DNA of 55,828 bases from Verrucomicrobiota bacterium (GCA_038744685.1 JBCDMB010000023.1:1-55828), one strand, 5' to 3'. Numbered from the stretch's first letter, positions 25,387 through 35,555 are shown. Numbers and translations: made by a program. Notes: generated by a model from the letters alone, not told the origin.

Positions 25387-26140
25387 AAGATTTCTTGCTG
25401 CACTTTTGCTGTGCTTCGTAGCTGCTGTTGGTTCGGCGAAAGCTCAGGAGGCTGGTCTGCAGACGGATGCTGAAGACCCACTGTCATTGAATTTTGATTT
25501 CTCTGTTTTCCCTCTCGAATCTGCCGAATGGAAAGGTGTCCTTTACGCGCCAAATGGTGACCCAACGGATGGAGTAGAAGAGTTGGTGTTTAATCCTCAC
25601 GAAAGGACACTTGGATATTCGTACTCCGGACCTGCTCCATTTCGTGTTTTTCGCCGGCTGGTCGACCCGGAGGGGGAAGAGTTTTTTCGATCGGTCGGTG
25701 AGATTTCGCTAAAACCCACACGCGACGACTTGATCCTGTTTTTTAGTCTGACCCCCGATGCGTCCCGGATGGGGCCATACCGAATACAGTTCATGGTCGA
25801 TTCGAATTACACATTTCCAGAAGACTCAGTTGTGTTTTTCAACTCAACAGGCGCTACTTTTTATGGAGTTCTTGGAGGAGAAAGGGTGATTTTGGAGCCA
25901 GGAGCTTCGAAGCCTACCGATGTATCAAGCTTTTTTGACAGTCCGGCTCCCATAGCCCTCGTGATTCGAGACGGTGATCAGATCCATCGGGTCCTTGTAA
26001 ATCGGATCCGCTTCTTTCCAGATCGCCGAACCCTGATGATTCTTCGACCACCCGCTTCACCCAACAGCATGCGAATCCGAACCCAACGGTTGACAGAGTA
26101 CATGGGTGATGTTGCTCCTGACAGTGACCGTGGAGCATGA
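25376..26140 (+). CDS. Exported protein of unknown function, operon partner of the large prepilin-like protein
   Basis: The protein has 254 residues. A signal peptide is clear (KARRFLAALLLCFVAAVGSAKAQ, cleavage after KAQ). The rest is a beta-rich body with no known motif (LSLNFDFSVFPLESAEWKGVLY, PFRVFRRLVDPEGEEFFRSVGEISLKP). ATG 25376 lies inside the end of the upstream gene, so translation is coupled. The end overlaps the region upstream of the next gene. It is probably a periplasmic or outer-membrane partner of the large protein, inferred only from the operon. Confidence 0.65.
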   Translation: MKARRFLAALLLCFVAAVGSAKAQEAGLQTDAEDPLSLNFDFSVFPLESAEWKGVLYAPNGDPTDGVEELVFNPHERTLGYSYSGPAPFRVFRRLVDPEGEEFFRSVGEISLKPTRDDLILFFSLTPDASRMGPYRIQFMVDSNYTFPEDSVVFFNSTGATFYGVLGGERVILEPGASKPTDVSSFFDSPAPIALVIRDGDQIHRVLVNRIRFFPDRRTLMILRPPASPNSMRIRTQRLTEYMGDVAPDSDRGA

Positions 26141-26165
26141 TTTAACTGAAACGAATGAACGACAC

Positions 26166-29100
26166 GTGAAAAAATACCTGACCTTCCTAATTACGACCTC
26201 TCTCTTTGCCAGTGTTTGTAGCGCTCAAATAACTTCGGAGGCCGTCGTGTCTGCCACGATCGAAGACGATGGTATCAACGGAACATCCCTGTTCTTTGCG
26301 CAAAACAATAATTCGAATTTCGATGAGTACAGCCTGGCTGGGTTTTTATTATCTCAAACTAATTTTGGCGATTTGGAAGTGGCCGATATTTCTTCTGCAG
26401 TATTGACGCTTACTGTCTCGGATCAGTTCTTTTCGGCTACAGGCCCGTTCTCGATTTTGTTTACGACGGACTCGTCGACAGACCTTGGTGGTTACAGCAG
26501 TTTGCTTTTCGACTCGAATTCTACCTATGGAATCAACGCCTCAGATTTTACCGACGCGCCAGTAGTTGTTGGGACTGGAAATTACGCGTTTAGCGGGAAT
26601 AACGGTGGTGGGACGACTGTTGACATCTCTCTCGATCTAAGTGTTTTCGAGGCAGAACTAATTGCGGCGATTAATGCAGGTGAGCCATTCAATCTTCTCA
26701 TAGGTTCACTGAATTCGGATTCAACAATCGCGACATTTGCTGGGGCGGGGGTTTCTGGAGCACCCTTGTTGGAGATCACAGCCACTACGACCGGAGTTAA
26801 TCCTGAGCCATCAGCTCACCCGACCTCTTTTGATTCAGCGGTCCAGTTTAATTCGATTCAATTGGTTTGGGTCGATTCTGCAGACGCTGCGGGATACGTG
26901 ATCCAAATCTCTGAGACCAATTCCTTCTCACCAGTAACTGACGGCACCTCGCCTGTTGAGGACCTCGATTTGAGTGACGGAGCGGGTCAGGCTGTCGTTC
27001 TTCAGGGGGTCCAGTCTTTATTCTTTGAAGAACTCGATGAGTCTACGGAATACTTCTTCCGTATTCTCCCATACAGTAACCTGGGTGTTGATACCGATTA
27101 CAAGACGGATGGATCGCCACCCACTACAAGTGCGGAGACCGGCAATCTCCCGACTGGAGACCTTTTGATAACACAATATTACGAAGGGACGGGCAACAAT
27201 AAGTATCTTGAACTGACCAACGTCTCTGCGTTACCAATTGCTTTGGATGGCCTGATTTTGACTGCATGGTCCAATGCCTCGACAGAGGATTGGAAGACCG
27301 GTGCTTCAGTCACCACCCGCGTAACTCCGCTTGACGGAATCACCCTAGCAGCCGGATCGACTATTGTGGTTGCTAATGGAGCAGCGAGTAGCCCAATCTC
27401 TCCAAGTGACGCTGCGATTCCCGGGAGTAGTGGCGGAGATGTCGAAGCTACGTTTTTCAATGGAGATGATTCCGTTGTCTTGTTCGCTGGAGCTTCTCAA
27501 GCCCCCGGGACGATTATCGATGCGATAAGCTTTACAGACGAAGCGAACGAGGGTGACGGTGAAGGTCAAGATAAGAGCTTTGTCCGGCTTACGACGAGTC
27601 CAGGTTATGATTTAGTCGCTGGATCCAACGTAACTAGCTTTCCCTCTGTTTGGGGAGAGGTCACTTTGGCTACTGTGAATTCTGCCAGTCCCGGAGATGA
27701 TGAATTTCTGGGAAGCAGCGCACTTGGTAATCCACCACCAACGGTTTCGTTTACCTCTACTTCCTTCGTCGAAGGTGAAGACGTTGGAACGGTTGACCTT
27801 ACTTTGCAATTACTGGATCCAGATGGAACCGAAGTCTCGGTCGACGTTGCCTTTGTCTCTGGATCCAGCACTGGAATTCTCGCAGACATTGATTCCTACA
27901 CGACGCAGACGGTCGTTTTTCCTAGTAGTGCCGCGTCAGGAGCCACCCAAACCGTTACGGTAACCATTACGGATGATGGTGACGAAGAGCCGACGGAAAC
28001 GGCTGTTTTTGCACTTGTGAATCTGCAGACAACAGGATCAGCGGTCATCGGTAGCGCTTCTCAGGCCACTGTTACTATCCAAGACAATGATACGCCGATT
28101 CCCAATCTCTTCATCTCAGAGGTGGCAGATCCAGGTGACGATCCAAGCGCACGCTTCGTTGAAATCTACAACCCGACAAGTAGCCCTATCGATTTAACCG
28201 TAGGGAATTGGAATCTGTTGCTCTACTTCAATGCCAACGCGACACCCGGGGCTACGATCGCATTAACTGGAACAATTCCCGCGAATGGGACTTATGTCAT
28301 TGGTCAGGGTTCGTTCGAGGGTGCTTATGGAACTCCGCCGAACGCAACCGGGAACATCAATGCCAACGGTGATGACAACTACGAACTTCGTTTCGGTGGC
28401 GACGCAGTGACAGGGATTTTAGTTGACGTTTATGGGCAGCCCGGGACGGACGGTTCGGGTGAATCGTGGGAATTTGAAGACTCCAGAGCGGTTCGGTTGA
28501 ATACGGTGACCACGGGAAGGACGACCTTTGAAGCGTCTGAGTGGGCGATTTTAGGTGCTAATGTAGCTAATGCGACTCCGGGGGTTCATCCGGAAACGAT
28601 CCTTACTCCACCAACCAACGCGGTAGCGCAGGCACAAGGAGCCAGTGCTATCAATATTTCTTTCACACCTTCCGATGGGAACGATGTAGTGCTGATCTTT
28701 AGCACCACTCAGTCATTCACTGCACCGACCGGTGCGACTCCTACCGTGGGTGACTCCTTCGCGGGCGGAACAGTTTTGTCGGTCGGGACTACATCGCCGG
28801 TGCAACATACGGGTCTTACCGCATCAACGAACTACTTCTATGCTCTCTACTCCAACAGCGGGACTGACTATTCGGCCGGGGTATTTGTTTCAGTGGCAAC
28901 CGATGCCTTCGATGGGTTGATCAACAGTGAGGACTTTGAGGGGACTCCGGGTTGGGTAAATCAGAGTCTCTTAGGGGCTGACTTAGGCGGTGAGTGGCGG
29001 GTCGAGGAAGGAGAGATGGTCGCGGACGGTTTTGATGTTCTTGTCAACCAAGCGCACTACCTCGTCTCTCCAGAGTTTGATTTCACCTCCGCTTCCAATG

Positions 29101-29855
29101 TGGTCATTGAATTTGACTACGGGGAGTCTCAAACGGGGCCGACATTGGGTCTGTTCTACTCAACGGACTACTCAGGAACTGGGGCTCCTACCGCAGGTGG
29201 GGATACCTGGACCCTGATTCCTTTCACGTTTGAGGAAGACTTGAGCAACCCTGCGGATACTTTCACGAGCTTCTCGGCTCAGGTCGAACTCCCAGAGATT
29301 TTGGAAGGCGAGTCGAGTGTCTATTTGTCGTTCCTCTACACTTCTGATGGTACAGTCAGCGGATCGAGGATTTGGTTTATCGATAATATCGTGGTGCGTT
29401 TGCTACCTGATTTAAGCGATCCGCTACAGGCGTTTCTGAATTTGTATGGCCTGACCTCAGCGGACTTTAACGATGATTCCGGGGATAATGATGGTCTGGT
29501 GGTTCTTCTGGAGTACCTTTTGAACAGCAATCCGAACGAGCCCACTCGGTTCGCCTTCGAAGCGGGGTTATACGATCTGGATGGGCCTGACTCCTACACC
29601 TTCCCAGGGACCGATTATCTCGGAATTCGATTCACTAGTCCTCGTGACGGGGAAGCCGAAAGCGTCGTCATCAGTCTGATCGGGAGCGATGACCTCGGGA
29701 TAACCGACGCTTTTGCGGCAATCAGTTTCGACTACGTCGGTCCAACTAACAATGGAGATGGGACCTTTACCCACCACTACGTCCAGTCGACACCGATTTC
29801 CGATCCTGACGCAAAGCCGTTTATCCAGCTGCAAGTGGTAGAGGACGTAGAGTAA
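26166..29855 (+). CDS. Secreted multidomain surface protein (lamin-tail, Calx-beta and FN3-like domains)
   Basis: The protein has about 1229 residues from GTG 26166, chosen because it begins a signal peptide (KKYLTFLITTSLFASVCSAQ); the frame is open to 26106. Domains in order: an N-terminal beta domain (about 25-200), an FN3-like unit (near 210-320), a lamin-tail domain (DLLITQYYEGTGNNKYLEL, near 330-500), a Calx-beta domain (PPTVSFTSTSFVEGEDVGTV ... DDGDEEPTETAVFAL, near 520-640), a second lamin-tail domain (NLFISEVADPGDDPSARFVEIYN, near 650-810), further FN3-like and jelly-roll-like parts, and a C-terminal Asp-rich DFNDDSGDNDGLVVLLEYLLNSNP segment. Such proteins are extracellular and often attached to nuclease or polysaccharide systems. 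No enzyme motif is seen. Confidence 0.75.
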   Translation: MKKYLTFLITTSLFASVCSAQITSEAVVSATIEDDGINGTSLFFAQNNNSNFDEYSLAGFLLSQTNFGDLEVADISSAVLTLTVSDQFFSATGPFSILFTTDSSTDLGGYSSLLFDSNSTYGINASDFTDAPVVVGTGNYAFSGNNGGGTTVDISLDLSVFEAELIAAINAGEPFNLLIGSLNSDSTIATFAGAGVSGAPLLEITATTTGVNPEPSAHPTSFDSAVQFNSIQLVWVDSADAAGYVIQISETNSFSPVTDGTSPVEDLDLSDGAGQAVVLQGVQSLFFEELDESTEYFFRILPYSNLGVDTDYKTDGSPPTTSAETGNLPTGDLLITQYYEGTGNNKYLELTNVSALPIALDGLILTAWSNASTEDWKTGASVTTRVTPLDGITLAAGSTIVVANGAASSPISPSDAAIPGSSGGDVEATFFNGDDSVVLFAGASQAPGTIIDAISFTDEANEGDGEGQDKSFVRLTTSPGYDLVAGSNVTSFPSVWGEVTLATVNSASPGDDEFLGSSALGNPPPTVSFTSTSFVEGEDVGTVDLTLQLLDPDGTEVSVDVAFVSGSSTGILADIDSYTTQTVVFPSSAASGATQTVTVTITDDGDEEPTETAVFALVNLQTTGSAVIGSASQATVTIQDNDTPIPNLFISEVADPGDDPSARFVEIYNPTSSPIDLTVGNWNLLLYFNANATPGATIALTGTIPANGTYVIGQGSFEGAYGTPPNATGNINANGDDNYELRFGGDAVTGILVDVYGQPGTDGSGESWEFEDSRAVRLNTVTTGRTTFEASEWAILGANVANATPGVHPETILTPPTNAVAQAQGASAINISFTPSDGNDVVLIFSTTQSFTAPTGATPTVGDSFAGGTVLSVGTTSPVQHTGLTASTNYFYALYSNSGTDYSAGVFVSVATDAFDGLINSEDFEGTPGWVNQSLLGADLGGEWRVEEGEMVADGFDVLVNQAHYLVSPEFDFTSASNVVIEFDYGESQTGPTLGLFYSTDYSGTGAPTAGGDTWTLIPFTFEEDLSNPADTFTSFSAQVELPEILEGESSVYLSFLYTSDGTVSGSRIWFIDNIVVRLLPDLSDPLQAFLNLYGLTSADFNDDSGDNDGLVVLLEYLLNSNPNEPTRFAFEAGLYDLDGPDSYTFPGTDYLGIRFTSPRDGEAESVVISLIGSDDLGITDAFAAISFDYVGPTNNGDGTFTHHYVQSTPISDPDAKPFIQLQVVEDVE

Positions 29856-30167
29856 AAGGCGTGCTTATTTGAGTTTGTTCGCCTCCTCCCGCTTCTGAGA
29901 AGCGAGGCCACGTAGCCTCGAAACTCTGTTTCGGGGAGGTGGTGATGGATGTAGCGGGTTCAGGTTCATGGAACGCCCGGCTTGCGGGATGTTGTGTGCT
30001 ACTTTGAGTCGCTAAGTTCGACAGGTGTCTTTGAACGGGTGTTCCAGTGGTATAAATCTCCGTTTCTAGTCCAGACAACGCGGCTTGCGACACGCTTCGC
30101 GCTACCTTGTGAGACTTTCCTTCACTCGCAGGATTGACCCAGAGGCGCTTTCCACTTGCGGTAGGGC
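29856..30167. other. Intergenic region with small hairpins
   Basis: No gene recognised. A hairpin CGAGGC CACGTA GCCTCG near 29910-29930 lies shortly after the surface protein gene and may help end its transcript, although no T run follows. The words GCCCGGCTTGC recur here and near 32853. Confidence 0.35.
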
Positions 30168-31568
30168 ATGGCTGAATCGTCGTTTGACCTGATCGTTCTA
30201 GGGGCTGGACCCGGGGGCTATGTTTGTGCTCTTCGCGCTGCTCAACTGGGGATGAAGGTGGCCCTGGTCGACAAGCGTCCGGAGCTGGGCGGCACCTGCC
30301 TGAATGTCGGTTGTATCCCTAGCAAGGCTCTCCTTCATTCTACCGAGGTACTCACCGCTGCCCGTGACCATGGAAGTAAGCATGGAATTGGGGGATCGAT
30401 TGAATTGGATCTCGCTGCGTTGATGAAGAACAAGGACTCCGTCGTCGGAAAACTGGTTGGTGGGGTGAAACAACTGGTCCGCGCCCGGAAGATTGAAATT
30501 TTTCAAGGGACGGGATCTTTTGTTTCGCCGAATAAGATTGCGGTTTCTGGAGAAACAGAGGCCGTAATCGAGGGCGCCAATGTGGTCATTGCAACAGGTT
30601 CAAAAACGGTTGAGCTCCCGTTTCTGCCTTTTGATGGCGAACGGATTATTAGCAGTGACGAGGCCATTGCGCTTACGGAAGTTCCGGAAAGATTGATTGT
30701 CGTTGGGGGCGGTGCGATCGGTTTGGAAATGGGTTCGGTCTGGCAGCGGATGGGAGCGGAAGTCGAAGTGGTCGAGTTTCTCCCCAAAATCGCACCCACC
30801 TTTGACGAGGAGGTCAGTAAGTTAGCGGAGCGAATTTTCAAGAAACAGGGTCTGAAGTTCCATAAATCCACCAAGGTCACAGGCTTCCATGAGTCTGATG
30901 ACGGCAAAGTGGTTTTGGAGGCCGAAGGGCCAAAAGGTAAAGTGGAGTTTCTGGCCGATAAGATCCTCGTTTCGGTCGGACGCGCCGCAATGACAGATGG
31001 CTTGAATCTGGAGGCGGTGGGTATCGAAATGGACGAGCGCGGACGGGTGAAAGTAGACGACCACTTTGCGACCGGAATTGACGGAATTTATGCGATAGGC
31101 GACGTGATCAAAGGACCCATGTTGGCGCACAAGGCCGAAGAAGAGGGAGTCGCCCTTGCGGAGAACCTAGCGGGCCATTCTGGTCATGTGAATTACGGTG
31201 TGATTCCCAATGTGATCTACACGGATCCCGAGATCGCTTCGGTGGGATTGACCGCCGAGGAAGCGGCAGAGAAGGGGATCGCGATTAAGACCGGCAAGTT
31301 TCCTTTGGCGGCGAACGGAAGAGCACTTGCTACCGATGCAACAGATGGCGTCGTGATCGTGCATGCGGATGCAAAGACTGATCGTGTAGTCGGTGTGCAG
31401 ATGGTGGCACGAAATGCCTCTGAGTTGATTGCAGCCGCTGTCACCCACATGGAGTATGGGGGAAGCGCAGAAGATATCGCTCGAACGGTTCACGCACACC
31501 CGACTCTTTCAGAGGCTTTCAAGGAAGCCGCCCTTGCCGTAGACGGTCGCGCACTTCACTCGATGTAG
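30168..31568 (+). CDS. lpdA: Dihydrolipoyl dehydrogenase (E3)
   Basis: The protein has 466 residues. It reoxidises the lipoyl arms of the 2-oxoacid dehydrogenase complexes with FAD and NAD. FAD site [17 protein letters not shown]; redox disulfide Cys44 and Cys49 in [21 protein letters not shown] site [22 protein letters not shown]; second FAD segment [11 protein letters not shown]; and the interface His-Glu pair in [10 protein letters not shown]. Complete. It is not in the pdhABC operon some 20 kb away, so one E3 may serve several complexes. The GH18 gene follows after seven bases. Confidence 0.95.
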   Translation: MAESSFDLIVLGAGPGGYVCALRAAQLGMKVALVDKRPELGGTCLNVGCIPSKALLHSTEVLTAARDHGSKHGIGGSIELDLAALMKNKDSVVGKLVGGVKQLVRARKIEIFQGTGSFVSPNKIAVSGETEAVIEGANVVIATGSKTVELPFLPFDGERIISSDEAIALTEVPERLIVVGGGAIGLEMGSVWQRMGAEVEVVEFLPKIAPTFDEEVSKLAERIFKKQGLKFHKSTKVTGFHESDDGKVVLEAEGPKGKVEFLADKILVSVGRAAMTDGLNLEAVGIEMDERGRVKVDDHFATGIDGIYAIGDVIKGPMLAHKAEEEGVALAENLAGHSGHVNYGVIPNVIYTDPEIASVGLTAEEAAEKGIAIKTGKFPLAANGRALATDATDGVVIVHADAKTDRVVGVQMVARNASELIAAAVTHMEYGGSAEDIARTVHAHPTLSEAFKEAALAVDGRALHSM

Positions 31569-31575
31569 ACACTGG

Positions 31576-32775
31576 ATGTTTCGGGCTCTGAGCATCCTTC
31601 TTGGTTCAATTGGGTTGCTCGTTTCGGCCTCGGCAGTAGAGAGGAAGAAGGTATTGGCTGCCTACCTGCCTTCGTGGGGTATTTCTTCCATTTCAAACGT
31701 TAAACCTGCGGATGCGGGGATTACTCATCTGCTCTACGCTTTTGTGAAGCCGTCTTTGAACCGGGAGACAGGGAGGGTGGAATTGCTTCTGGACTTTGAG
31801 GGAAACGGTCTTCCAGAAGGCGCGGCGACGAGCACGTTTGCACAGTTTCTGGAATTAGCAGGTGAGGGCTCTTCGGCAAAGCGAATGGTTTCCTTGGGTG
31901 GATGGGGTCTCTCAGAGGCCTTTACTGAGATCGCGTCAACCGATCAGAACCGACGGGAGTTTTCGAGCGTGGTGACGCGGTTTATCGATAGGCATGGACT
32001 GGATGGAGTGGATATCGATTGGGAATATCCAGTTGAAGGAGGTCCGGAGGAAACAGTGGTTCGACCCGAGGATGTAGAGAATTTCGTGCGGCTCGCAGCA
32101 ATCCTACGGAAAGATCTGGAGACTTTGGGAGCTGAGCGAGGGCAACCCGTTCTCCTGACCATCGCAGTTTCGGCGACCTACGACTCTTTATCCAGACGCT
32201 ACGACCTCGAGGAGCTGTCTGGGTATGTGGACTGGTTCCATGTGATGGCCTACGACTTTGCTGGCCCATGGTCACCGCGTACGGCCCATGTAGCCCCTTT
32301 GAACGCACCCGGTGAACCTGATTACAGACAGATTGGGGTAAATGGTGCGATTGCAGCGTTGCAAGAATTGGGCGTGCCGAAAGAGAAAGTAGTACTTGGT
32401 CTTGGTTTGGCCGGAGTTCGTTTTGAGGACGTCAGGCCCAATGGTAATCAGTGGATTGGGGTCCCTTTTACCCGAATGAATGAGAGCACTCGGAAAGGTT
32501 CTTGGAACGACTTCCGCTTCCTCCATTCTGCAGTTTTGTATCCACCGATGAATGACGGCGAATGGTCCCTTCGATGGGACGAGCAAGCAAGGGCCTCTTA
32601 CTGGGTCTGCCCGACTTCGAAAACGGTGATCAGTTTCGAGTCGATCCGCTCTGCTCAGGAAAAGGCTGAATTGGTCCGGATAGATCAATTAAGGGGAGTT
32701 ATGATTTGGTCGCTCGATAAGGATGGAGACGATTTGCCGTTGGTCCGGGCGGTGTCGGAAGTGTTGGAAAGGTAA
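31576..32775 (+). CDS. Secreted GH18 family glycosidase (chitinase-like)
   Basis: The protein has 399 residues. Signal peptide FRALSILLGSIGLLVSASA. The barrel starts KKVLAAYLPSWG, and the catalytic DGVDIDWEYP lies at residues 143-152 with Glu150 as proton donor. SLGGWGLSEAF and VMAYDFAGPW are the other conserved strands of family 18, which cleaves beta-1,4-N-acetylglucosamine links in chitin or related polymers. No carbohydrate-binding module is visible. It is seven bases after lpdA but functionally unrelated. Confidence 0.92.
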   Translation: MFRALSILLGSIGLLVSASAVERKKVLAAYLPSWGISSISNVKPADAGITHLLYAFVKPSLNRETGRVELLLDFEGNGLPEGAATSTFAQFLELAGEGSSAKRMVSLGGWGLSEAFTEIASTDQNRREFSSVVTRFIDRHGLDGVDIDWEYPVEGGPEETVVRPEDVENFVRLAAILRKDLETLGAERGQPVLLTIAVSATYDSLSRRYDLEELSGYVDWFHVMAYDFAGPWSPRTAHVAPLNAPGEPDYRQIGVNGAIAALQELGVPKEKVVLGLGLAGVRFEDVRPNGNQWIGVPFTRMNESTRKGSWNDFRFLHSAVLYPPMNDGEWSLRWDEQARASYWVCPTSKTVISFESIRSAQEKAELVRIDQLRGVMIWSLDKDGDDLPLVRAVSEVLER

Positions 32776-32797
32776 CCAAGGCGAAAGGTAATGCGCA

Positions 32798-32815
32798 GTC
32801 CCGCGTACGCGGGAC
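32798..32815. repeat. Perfect 18-bp palindrome
   Basis: GTCCCGCGTACGCGGGAC is perfectly self-complementary and lies 23 bases after the GH18 stop codon. It matches the extra hairpin in MITE copy 1 (5523-5540) and resembles the one near 15764-15782. It may be a transcript end or a small dispersed repeat. Confidence 0.6.
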
Positions 32816-32944
32816 AAGCCGCGGTGGTTTACATTGAAACGGGGTTCTATTTACGAAATGCCCGGCTTGCCGGCCTCGTGGTGAGCCTGCCGAACTGAGC
32901 CTGCGCCCCACCTTTTACGTAAAAACCGCTGTCGCGGTTCCTTT

Positions 32945-33844
32945 CTATGAGGACTCTCGGATTCCTTCGACGATCTGCTCCAGATGGTTCAGGGGAAGAC
33001 TGTAATGCCCTTCGCCTGAGAGTTCCTTGAAGCAGGATTCTGGAATTTGTGAGGCTGTTTTTTGGGCTGCACGGATAGGGATATTGTGATCATCGGTGCC
33101 GTGCCAAAAACAAACCTTTGTCTCGATCGATGTCAGTGAAAAACCCCAAGGCTCAACGTAACGGGTAGCATCGTGCAGAACTCCCCGAGGATGTTGTCGA
33201 AACGCCATTTTTACGCTTTGCGCCATTGGGATGCGATTCGACTTTGATTTGAGGGAGTGCCGATCTGACTTCGCGATAAACGGATAGAGCGGGAGAAAGA
33301 GAAAATTCGGTGGAATGATTGCAAAATAAAATCTGGCTAGATGAAGACCAAACCTAAGAATCCACGGCGTCTTTCGGTAAATTAATTCGAGGCCTTTGTA
33401 GATTGGGTAGGCCGTCTCTGGATCGAGCACGAATTCAGGTAGGGCAGCACCACAGCAGATGGTGACACTCCTTATCCGCTCTGGATGTGCAGCAGCTGTC
33501 GCCAGTGCATAGGGGCATCCACCGGAAACAGCGAGCAAGTGAAATTCGTTCCAACCAAGAGAATCGAGAACATCACTGATCAACGGAGGCCAGTCTGTGA
33601 TGGTGCGATTTTTTTCGAAGGTAGATAATCCGATTCCCGGCCGATCCAGAGAAAGAATATGATAACCGAATTTTTTAGCGGCTGCATCTGCGAGTGCGGC
33701 TTGCTTCCCAGAGCCCGGCCATCCATGGCAGTAGACGAGTGGCTCTCCTTTCGGATCTCCGTAAAAATACCCGTTGATTTGAGTAGAGGGGCGTCCTTCT
33801 CGAGCGAAAGTGCGGGTTTCTAAGGGAACGATGGCGCCACTCAT
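32945..33844 (-). CDS. Alpha/beta hydrolase
   Basis: The protein has 299 residues. Landmarks are the oxyanion loop HGWPGSG (about residues 39-45), a nucleophile elbow AVSGGCPYA with the serine near residue 106, the acid in FWHGTDDHNIPI, and the catalytic His in GEGHYSLP near the end. The substrate cannot be told; the shape fits esterases and haloalkane-type hydrolases acting on small esters. It stands alone between converging neighbours, and no signal peptide is seen, so it is cytoplasmic. Confidence 0.88.
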   Translation of the reverse strand: MSGAIVPLETRTFAREGRPSTQINGYFYGDPKGEPLVYCHGWPGSGKQAALADAAAKKFGYHILSLDRPGIGLSTFEKNRTITDWPPLISDVLDSLGWNEFHLLAVSGGCPYALATAAAHPERIRSVTICCGAALPEFVLDPETAYPIYKGLELIYRKTPWILRFGLHLARFYFAIIPPNFLFLPLYPFIAKSDRHSLKSKSNRIPMAQSVKMAFRQHPRGVLHDATRYVEPWGFSLTSIETKVCFWHGTDDHNIPIRAAQKTASQIPESCFKELSGEGHYSLPLNHLEQIVEGIRESS

Positions 33845-33958
33845 GAGAACGTAGTATCAAGCCCGAGGATTGTCTGCTCAGATATTCTTATCGAGGATAT
33901 TCGTATTGAGTGCCCTTTGGTGAACTATTGTAGGATAGCGCAGGCATAACTGTGCCGT

Positions 33959-33982
33959 ACGGTATCTATGAGAAGATACCGT
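33959..33982 (-). terminator. Second hairpin downstream of the pilin-like gene
   Basis: Arms ACGGTATCT and AGATACCGT with a six-base loop pair perfectly (9 bp). No T run follows. It may be a back-up end for either flanking gene. Confidence 0.4.
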
Positions 33983-33991
33983 AAATCGGCC

Positions 33992-34024
33992 AAAAAAAAG
34001 CCGCTCTCCCAAAGGAAGAGCGGC
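33992..34024 (-). terminator. Rho-independent terminator of the pilin-like gene
   Basis: On the minus strand, GCCGCTCT and AGAGCGGC form an 8-bp G/C-rich stem (34000-34024) followed by eight Ts (33992-33999). It lies 20 bases after the stop codon of the gene at 34045-34380. Confidence 0.92.
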
Positions 34025-34044
34025 TGAAAATAAGGGGGGATCAA

Positions 34045-34380
34045 CTAGTAGGTGTAGGAGATCTCTCCAGAGTCGGTCGAAACCGTAAGGGTTCCATCTA
34101 CCGAAACAGTGAGATTAGTGTAGTCTTCACCTGCAACTGGTTGGATCTCCGGGAAGTAAGTGCCCACAAGAGCTGAGTAATCAACGCTGGTGACACCATT
34201 CTCAAGCAGGTATCGCTGACCATTGGAGGCAATCATTTCCAAGTTGTTCATGATGGTGTTCCGCTCCGAGTTTTCCTGAATCTTTTGGAAGGCTGGGATA
34301 GCCATTGTAGCGAGTAGGGCGATGATGACGACCACGATCATGATCTCAACAAGTGTGAAACCTTTCTTGGGCTTATTCAT
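34045..34380 (-). CDS. Type IV pilin / pseudopilin-like protein
   Basis: The protein has 111 residues. Leader MNKPKKG is followed by the prepilin cleavage site KG|FTLVEIMIVVVIIALLATMAIP with Glu+5. The body is short (about 85 residues): FQKIQENSERNTIMNNLEMIASNGQRYLLENG and a beta-rich end with SVDYSALVGTYFPEIQ. No disulfide loop is present. It is monocistronic with its own strong terminator, so it is probably a highly expressed major pilin, separate from the secretion locus at 41700-53911. Confidence 0.9.
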   Translation of the reverse strand: MNKPKKGFTLVEIMIVVVIIALLATMAIPAFQKIQENSERNTIMNNLEMIASNGQRYLLENGVTSVDYSALVGTYFPEIQPVAGEDYTNLTVSVDGTLTVSTDSGEISYTY

Positions 34381-34530
34381 ATAACGTTCCTATTTGGATT
34401 ACTTGGCGATTGAGCGAGACGAAGCCGTCTCTATCCGAGAAGTGCGACAGCTTCTTGTCCGTAAGGCAATCTCAATCCCGTCCTTTGCTATTTAGAACTC
34501 TATGTGAGCAGTGATCGGGCTCGTCTGGCT

Positions 34531-35538
34531 CTAGCTTACATCTCGGGCGCATCGGAATCCGCAATTTGAGGTTGAGCTGTCAGGCGTGTTTCCTGTTCTC
34601 GCTCCAAGACGGTATCGGTTACAGTAGGAGTCGTGACAGAGGAACGAGCCGCCACGCATTGAACGTTGGTCTCCGGTTTCAGGACCTTCGGGATTCGTGC
34701 GCGTGTTCTGCAAATGCCAGGAAGGACTGAACCAATCGCGGCACCATTCCCAGACGTTGCCACAGACGTTATAGAGACCGAACCCGTTGGGTCGGAAGGA
34801 GCGTGCGGGTGCAGTCCCGACGTAGCCGTCCAAAGCAGTATTCTTGGTCGGGAAGGTGCCCTGCCAAATGTTGCAGTGGTGTTTTCCTTTTGGGGTCAAC
34901 TCATTGCCCCAGGGATACCTCGACTGCTCGACTCCACCGCGGGCGGCAAATTCCCACTCCGCCTCGGTGAGGAGCCGTTTGTTAGCCCATTCACAGTAAG
35001 CTTGGGTATCGTGCCAGGAGACATGGACGACGGGATGATCCATTCGCTTCAAAATATTGGATCCGGGCCCTTCGGGTTTTCTCCAATAAGCGTCTTCAAC
35101 AGCGTACCACCATTTGAGTCCTTGAACAGTTTGTGAATCCCGTAGTTTGCGCTGTTTGGACTTCGGCAGGAGAACCAAAAACACGTAGGACCAGCCGAAT
35201 CTCTCGGCCTCCGTTTGGTAGTTAGTTGCCTGAATAAACTCCGCAAACTGAGTGTTGGTGACTGTCGTTGCGTCGACAAAAAACGGCGAAAGCGTTACCT
35301 CGCGAATGGGGCCTTCCCCATCTGCCGGCCACCCATCCTCGTCTTCACTTCCCATCTTAAACGAACCACCTTTTATACGAATCATACCTTCGTTATCCTC
35401 GGCGATCGCTCGGGTGACGGGGCGAGTGCGGAGGGCTTGATTGAAGGAGGAGTCTTTCCCTGAAGTCACGCTAGCTTTGTCGGCCTCAGTGGGCGGGGTA
35501 CAGCAGCCAGCTTTTGGTTGCGGATCCTCTGAGCTCAC
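34531..35538 (-). CDS. Formylglycine-generating enzyme / sulfatase-modifying factor
   Basis: The protein has 335 residues. It oxidises a cysteine of sulfatases to formylglycine, which they need for activity. Motifs are MIRIKGGSFKMGS, HPVVHVSWHDTQAYCEWANKRLLTEAEWEFAARGG, GNVWEWCRDWF and GGSFLCHDSYCNRYR, with the two active cysteines near residues 301 and 306, as in functional enzymes (many relatives lack them). The end NTPDSSTSNCGFRCAR is also like true FGE. No signal peptide is seen; it is probably cytoplasmic. It follows the oxidoreductase gene by 17 bases. No sulfatase gene lies in this window. Confidence 0.93.
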   Translation of the reverse strand: MSSEDPQPKAGCCTPPTEADKASVTSGKDSSFNQALRTRPVTRAIAEDNEGMIRIKGGSFKMGSEDEDGWPADGEGPIREVTLSPFFVDATTVTNTQFAEFIQATNYQTEAERFGWSYVFLVLLPKSKQRKLRDSQTVQGLKWWYAVEDAYWRKPEGPGSNILKRMDHPVVHVSWHDTQAYCEWANKRLLTEAEWEFAARGGVEQSRYPWGNELTPKGKHHCNIWQGTFPTKNTALDGYVGTAPARSFRPNGFGLYNVCGNVWEWCRDWFSPSWHLQNTRTNPEGPETGDQRSMRGGSFLCHDSYCNRYRLGARTGNTPDSSTSNCGFRCARDVS

Positions 35539-35555
35539 GATCTTCCCACTTGCCG

